Shown: positions 6,418 to 9,723 of the stretch, piece after piece
How the letters are laid out: the number at the start of each line of letters is the position of its first letter
Position numbering within the stretch: position 1 is the stretch's first letter
The notes under the pieces: model-generated
Told to the model about the DNA's origin: nothing
Databases searched by the model: none
What the model saw: only the letters and a program-made list of their open reading frames with translations
NCBI GenBank assembly: GCA_025355835.1
Contig: JANXYW010000265.1
Coordinates: forward strand, 1 to 9,723
DNA length: 9,723 bases
Reading direction: 5' to 3'
From: Chloroflexota bacterium
GTDB lineage: Bacteria > Chloroflexota > Dehalococcoidia > DSTF01 > JACRBR01
Program-made: the position numbers and the translations under genes

Positions 6418-7196
6418 TGCGCGAATTAGACGCCATCGCCGCGCTCGTCGTCCGCGACCTCCGCGGATTCTTTCGATCGCGCTCCCAGCTCTACTCGTCC
6501 GTCTTCTTCCCGCTCATGCTGTTAGCGATTCTCGGTGCAGGTGTTCAGGACGGACTCGACCCGCGCAACATCGACGACTACGTCACGTTTCTCACGCCTG
6601 GCATGATCGTCATGACGGCGCTCTTCTCGTCCACGTTCTCCAGCGCCACGTACTACCAGGATCGCGATTCCGGCATCCTGCGTGTGCTCTTTGCCGCGCC
6701 GCATTCGCAGCGCGTGATCCTCCTCGGAAAGACGCTCAGCTCGGTCGTCATCGGCGTCGCGCAGGCGCTCATCGTCCTCGGTGTCGCGGCTGCAATCCCA
6801 GCGATCCACTTCCATTGGCAGTACGGCGTCGTGCGCAGTGTCGCGCTCACGGTGCTCGGAGTCGTGCTGCTCAACCTCTTTCTCTCCGGCCTCGGCCAAC
6901 TCCTCGCCTCACGCATCCGTTCGATGCAGGGCTTCCACCTCGTGATGAACCTCGTGCTCTTCCCGTTCCTCTTCTTCTCCGGCGCGTTCTTTCCCCTCGA
7001 CCAACTCCCGATCTGGTTGAAGATCCTCGGGCGCATCAACCCGCTCTCGTACGGCGTCGATCTCATACAGGCGTCGCTCTATGCCCGCGACTCCGGCGGC
7101 TATCTCGGCGTGCCGGTCGATCTCGCGGTGTTGACAGTGCTCGCAGCCGCCGTCTTCTATCTCGGCACCAGCCGCAGCGTCAGCCTAGAACGATGA
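6417..7196 (+). CDS. ABC-2 type transporter permease
   Basis: This 259-residue membrane protein is the channel subunit paired with the preceding ATPase. Six hydrophobic segments are visible at about 26-44, 56-77, 106-130, 140-164, 172-193 and 233-250. After the second comes YQDRDSGILRVLFAAP (80-95), the cytoplasmic coupling segment typical of this family. Before and around the external loop are FLFFSGAFFPLDQLP (185-198) and INPLSYGVDL (207-216), the recognisable ABC-2 signature region. The ATG overlaps the ATPase stop codon and the stop overlaps the next gene's ATG, so translation of all three is probably coupled. The N-terminus MRELDAIAALVVRDLRGFF, an amphipathic helix before the first membrane segment, is typical and supports the start. 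The substrate cannot be inferred from the permease alone. Confidence 0.93.
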   Translation: MRELDAIAALVVRDLRGFFRSRSQLYSSVFFPLMLLAILGAGVQDGLDPRNIDDYVTFLTPGMIVMTALFSSTFSSATYYQDRDSGILRVLFAAPHSQRVILLGKTLSSVVIGVAQALIVLGVAAAIPAIHFHWQYGVVRSVALTVLGVVLLNLFLSGLGQLLASRIRSMQGFHLVMNLVLFPFLFFSGAFFPLDQLPIWLKILGRINPLSYGVDLIQASLYARDSGGYLGVPVDLAVLTVLAAAVFYLGTSRSVSLER

Positions 7197-8188
7197 TCGC
7201 GCCACGATGGGAGCTGCGCTGCGGACTCGCACTCGCACTCGCACTCGCGACGGTCGCTGCCATCGTCGCCGCCGCAGGCTGCACATCATCGAACGACACG
7301 CCAGACTTCCCGAAGGTCATCAGTCTCGGCAGCGGCGATTTATTCCCAACGATACTCAACAGCGAACTCGCCGTCGGCGAGAATCGCGTCTTGATGAGCA
7401 TCATCAATCGCGACGATGATCGCGTACTCGATGCGCTCGTGCGCCTTCGCTACTACAACCTCAACCGCGGCACGAAGCTACGCTCCACGACCGACGCGCG
7501 CTTCATCCCGATCGCCCTTTCCTACATCGACGAGCAGTCGAACCACGAGCGCACGCCGTCCGGCAACAACGGCGTCTACGTCTCGAATGGCGAGTTCGAC
7601 GAACCCGGCGACTGGGGTGTCGAGATCACGATCACGCATGCCGACAAGCAGTTGAAGCCTGTGCTCTTTCGGTTCAACGTCCTCGACCGAACCACGGAGC
7701 CCGCAATCGGCGACGCCGCGCCCGCGTCGATCCAGCAGACCCTTGCGACGGCGCCGAACATCGAAGAGATCGATTCGTCGTTCCCGCCGCGCCCGGCCAT
7801 GCATGACACGACGATCGCCGACGCACTGAAAACCGGTAAGCCACTCGTCATCGCCTTCGCGACGCCGGCCTACTGTCGCAGCCGCACCTGCGGCCCGGTG
7901 ATGGACACCGTCATGGATCCGCTTGCTGGCGCGTACGCTGGCCGCGCCGTCTTCATCCACGTCGAGCCGTACATCCTGCGCGACCTGCGAGAAGACAACA
8001 TCCAGAACACCGTCCGGGCCATGCGCGAATGGCGCCTCGCCACAGAACCCTGGATCTTCGTCGTCGACCGCCAAGGCCGCATCGCCGGCAAGTTCGAAGG
8101 CATCGTTGCCGCAGACGAGGTCGAGAGCGTCCTCGCGCTCGCGCTCGAAACCAGCGCCGCCGCGGTCACCCCAATAGCTACGAACTAG
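7193..8188 (+). CDS. Lipoprotein with a C-terminal thioredoxin-like domain (CxxxxC)
   Basis: The 331-residue product has a signal peptide (hydrophobic 11-28) ending in AAAGC, with lipidated Cys30. The N-terminal region (about 40-165) looks like a beta-rich domain: ELAVGENRVLMSIINRDD, VRLRYYNL, then EFDEPGDWGVEITI. The C-terminal region (about 205-320) resembles a thioredoxin fold, with KPLVIAFATPAYCRSRTCGP (216-235) holding Cys228 and Cys233, VFIHVEPY (253-260), and EPWIFVVDRQGRIAGKFEG (285-303), where Pro286 is probably the cis-proline. The pair is spaced CxxxxC rather than the classical CxxC. It probably acts outside the membrane as a thiol-redox or metal-binding protein. The start overlaps the permease stop (ATGA), and no independent ribosome-binding site is evident, so it looks coupled to the exporter. 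The reading frame is open upstream, but the lipoprotein signal fixes this start. Confidence 0.85.
   Translation: MIAPRWELRCGLALALALATVAAIVAAAGCTSSNDTPDFPKVISLGSGDLFPTILNSELAVGENRVLMSIINRDDDRVLDALVRLRYYNLNRGTKLRSTTDARFIPIALSYIDEQSNHERTPSGNNGVYVSNGEFDEPGDWGVEITITHADKQLKPVLFRFNVLDRTTEPAIGDAAPASIQQTLATAPNIEEIDSSFPPRPAMHDTTIADALKTGKPLVIAFATPAYCRSRTCGPVMDTVMDPLAGAYAGRAVFIHVEPYILRDLREDNIQNTVRAMREWRLATEPWIFVVDRQGRIAGKFEGIVAADEVESVLALALETSAAAVTPIATN
7225..7248 (+). repeat. Four tandem copies of ACTCGC inside the signal-peptide coding region
   Basis: The hexamer ACTCGC is repeated exactly four times. It encodes the alternating Leu-Ala run of the hydrophobic core of the lipoprotein signal peptide. Gain or loss of a unit would keep the frame and change the core by two residues. 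Confidence 0.8.
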
Positions 8189-8217
8189 CTTCGCCTGCGC
8201 GCCGTTCGGCCCTAGTG

Positions 8218-8246
8218 CTAACAAGGCGGGATCGCTACTATATGCT
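8218..8246 (+). promoter_or_regulatory. Candidate promoter for the ABM-cupredoxin fusion gene
   Basis: CTAACA (8218-8223) and TATGCT (8241-8246) match the -35 and -10 consensus at 4 of 6 positions each, with exactly 17 bases between. The start would fall near 8253, leaving a leader of about 60 bases. It lies in the 126-base gap after the lipoprotein stop codon and suggests that the fusion gene is transcribed separately from the exporter operon. The same TATGCT hexamer is the candidate -10 at 9407-9412. Confidence 0.4.
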
Positions 8247-8269
8247 GGCTTCGGCCAAGGCCACGAGAG

Positions 8270-8293
8270 GGGCGCCGCCCGCGCGGCACGCCC
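8270..8293 (+). promoter_or_regulatory. GC-rich hairpin in the leader of the fusion gene
   Basis: GGGCG (8270-8274) pairs with CGCCC (8289-8293), and CCGC (8275-8278) pairs with GCGG (8283-8286) around a 4-base loop, leaving a 2-base bulge (CA). The 9-pair stem ends 21 bases before the ATG. It may affect translation or be a chance product of base composition. No T-tract follows. Confidence 0.3.
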
Positions 8294-8314
8294 GGTTCGC
8301 AGTGTAGGGTGAGC

Positions 8315-9307
8315 ATGGAGTACGTACAGACGGTTCTCGTCCAGATCGCCGCGACGAAGCTCGATGAGGCCACGGGGCCGCAAGGGCTCCTGACGGCGCT
8401 CGAAGCCCACCGCGATGCCGCGTCCGCGCAGCGTGGCTGCCTTGGCCTGCGCATCACGCGCACAGCGAACCCCGAAGGGAACATCCTCGTCGTCGCCGAG
8501 ACCCGCTGGGCGAATAACAACGCCATGGCGGACTACTCGACTCTCAAGATCAACGTCGAGAGCATCGCCAAAGCACACGAGTCCGAAACTGTCCCAAACA
8601 GCCTTCAAGTGCACCGCATGGAGTCATTGAAGAGCGAGGCCGCGGATGCCCCGAACCGTATCTACGACCGGCTCGCGCTCGCGCTGCTCATCCCGATCGG
8701 CGTGCTGGCGTTCGCCCTCCTCTCCATCTACGGCCTCTCGCGCATCTACCTGGCCCTGCCCAGCGCAGCTGCCACGCCCCTCGCGGCCGGCATCGCGCTC
8801 GGCATTCTCGGCATCGCGTCGTACTTTTCGAGCAACCCGTCGGCCCCGCGCTGGCAGATCCTCGGCGTCGCCGGCATCGCGGTAGCGACGCTCGCGATCG
8901 GCGGTACCGCAGCCGCTCTCTACGACGAGGGCAACAAAGAAGTGAAGGAAGCTCCCACCGCCGTCGCTAGCGTTCCGGCAAGCGGATCATCGACGCCGGC
9001 GCCCGTAGGCGCGGCGGAGATTGATATGGAGGACAACAAGTTCACCGCCGCAGGCGTCTCGGTCTCGTCCGGTGGCACCATCAACATCACGAATAAAGGC
9101 GTCGGCACACACAACGTCCACGTAGCCGCTGGCGGCAGCTACGCCGTAGCCTTTTGCAAGACGACCGGCACCGAACCCTGCTCGAAGCCCGCCACCATCC
9201 CGGGCGGCGGCACCGCCACAATGACCGTCACCCTCGCCGCGGGTACCTACGACTTCCGCTGCGACTTCCACCCCACCGAAATGCAAGGCAAGCTCACCGT
9301 CAAGTAG
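8315..9307 (+). CDS. ABM-like domain / three membrane helices / cupredoxin fusion protein
   Basis: The 330-residue protein has three parts. Residues 1-105 resemble an ABM (antibiotic biosynthesis monooxygenase-like, dimeric alpha-beta barrel) domain: YVQTVLVQIAATKLDE, QRGCLGLRITRT (39-50) and ILVVAETRWANNNAMADY (57-74). Residues 119-203 hold three hydrophobic helices (about 119-140, 150-171 and 181-203). After a linker rich in Ala, Pro and Ser (210-233), residues 234-330 form a cupredoxin domain with ligands His266 (THNVHV), Cys316, His319 and Met323 (FRCDFHPTEMQG). Cys281 and Cys289 could form a disulphide. Three helices with the ABM part inside put the copper domain outside, where cupredoxins work. 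I chose ATG 8315 because AGGGTG lies just upstream; an in-frame GTG at 8309 would add two residues. The function is unknown; electron transfer or copper binding at the membrane is likely for the C-terminal part. Confidence 0.85.
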   Translation: MEYVQTVLVQIAATKLDEATGPQGLLTALEAHRDAASAQRGCLGLRITRTANPEGNILVVAETRWANNNAMADYSTLKINVESIAKAHESETVPNSLQVHRMESLKSEAADAPNRIYDRLALALLIPIGVLAFALLSIYGLSRIYLALPSAAATPLAAGIALGILGIASYFSSNPSAPRWQILGVAGIAVATLAIGGTAAALYDEGNKEVKEAPTAVASVPASGSSTPAPVGAAEIDMEDNKFTAAGVSVSSGGTINITNKGVGTHNVHVAAGGSYAVAFCKTTGTEPCSKPATIPGGGTATMTVTLAAGTYDFRCDFHPTEMQGKLTVK

Positions 9308-9403
9308 GCCTCGACGCGAGCCATCGAACGAACGCGAGGGAGGGCGGCAAGCGCTGTCCTCTCTTCTTGTCCCGCCGACGAACAGAAAACGGCGGCGCTA
9401 CGG

Positions 9404-9412
9404 TGATATGCT
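9404..9412 (+). promoter_or_regulatory. Candidate extended -10 promoter of the last lipoprotein gene
   Basis: TGATATGCT reads as a TG motif, one base, then TATGCT, an extended -10 arrangement. Transcription would start near 9419, at the ATG itself, so the mRNA may be leaderless. No -35 is evident at the normal distance (AGAAAA). The 111-base gap 9308-9418 otherwise shows only a weak CCGCCG/CGGCGG stem (9372-9395) and no clear terminator. Confidence 0.35.
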
Positions 9413-9418
9413 TCGCGG

Positions 9419-9723
9419 ATGATGCGTCGTCGGAGTGATGCGACCCGGTCGACGAACCTCGCACGGGCGCTGGTTCTGTCCGGAGTAGTCTTCGCCGCTG
9501 TCGGTACGGCTGCATGCCGCGGTTCCGATCATGCCGCGAACCTGGCGGCGAGCCGCACGCCACAGCCCGCTGCCAGCGCAACACCAGTTGCGACCGCCAG
9601 CCCCCCACGTCCGACTCGCGTCGCAGTAGGCGCAATGTACCGAAGCGGGCCTGCGCCCGCGGACACGATCATCGCCGTGGGCACGAACACACTGGCGGTA
9701 GACACGGTCACGGGAGCAACACG
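9419..9723 (+). CDS. Putative lipoprotein, N-terminal part (cut by right edge)
   Basis: The frame opens with ATG ATG at 9419-9424 and has no stop before the right edge, giving 101 residues. A basic N-terminus (MMRRRSDATR) precedes a hydrophobic stretch (about 15-31) ending in GTAAC, with Cys33 as the probable lipidation site. A linker rich in Ala, Pro and Thr follows (about 43-70). The last visible part, DTIIAVGTNTLAVDTVTGAT, resembles one blade of a beta-propeller, but too little is present to name a family. No clear Shine-Dalgarno motif precedes either ATG, which fits a leaderless transcript from the promoter at 9404-9412. Either ATG could be the start. Confidence 0.7.
   Translation, partial: MMRRRSDATRSTNLARALVLSGVVFAAVGTAACRGSDHAANLAASRTPQPAASATPVATASPPRPTRVAVGAMYRSGPAPADTIIAVGTNTLAVDTVTGAT

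Noticed and set aside
6149..7192. An upstream extension of the thioredoxin-like lipoprotein frame
   Set aside because: The extended part runs antisense-free but out of frame through the ATPase and permease genes and is Arg/Pro/Ser-rich. The signal peptide and lipobox fix the real start at 7193.
7478..8614. A 378-codon minus-strand reading frame opposite the lipoprotein and fusion genes
   Set aside because: It spans the ends of two well-supported plus-strand genes and their promoter gap, and its translation is compositionally biased with no motif.
9372..9395. CCGCCG/CGGCGG stem after the fusion gene considered as a terminator
   Set aside because: It has a 12-base loop and no following T-tract, and it lies close to the next gene's candidate promoter. 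A chance pairing in GC-rich sequence is as likely.

Overview
The window is a GC-rich bacterial chromosome segment with two divergent gene blocks around an intergenic gap at 5064-5424. Several traits point to Chloroflexota (Dehalococcoidia-like), with an actinobacterium as the alternative: lipoproteins with Ala/Pro/Thr-rich linkers, an SCO6745-family gene, a sulfocyanin-like cupredoxin and a two-domain NAD synthase. No rRNA, tRNA, transposase, phage gene or CRISPR array was seen, and nothing clearly indicates recent transfer.

Minus-strand block (5063 down to 1), in order of transcription: nadE (glutamine-dependent NAD+ synthase); a HAD-family phosphatase 45 bases downstream; a separately promoted cupredoxin lipoprotein followed by a convincing terminator; an acetyl-CoA hydrolase/CoA-transferase family enzyme; and the start of an SCO6745-family protein cut by the left edge. 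These are mostly metabolic or housekeeping genes. Two of the tight junctions carry the same 22-base motif.

Plus-strand block (5425 to the right edge): an ABC ATPase, an ABC-2 type permease and a lipoprotein with a thioredoxin-like domain containing a CxxxxC pair overlap end to start (TGATG, then ATGA), so they look like one translationally coupled operon. A separately promoted gene follows. It encodes an unusual fusion of an ABM-like domain, three membrane helices and an external cupredoxin domain. A second lipoprotein starts at 9419 and runs off the right edge.

The most interesting parts are: (i) the coupled exporter and thioredoxin-like lipoprotein next to the membrane-anchored cupredoxin, which could be an envelope redox or copper-maturation module (an inference); (ii) the exporter ATPase with Asn in place of the usual H-loop His; (iii) a run of five short hairpins at 5178-5288 in the divergent gap, not explained by any gene; and (iv) a perfect dyad 44 bases upstream of nadE containing a TTGACA hexamer.
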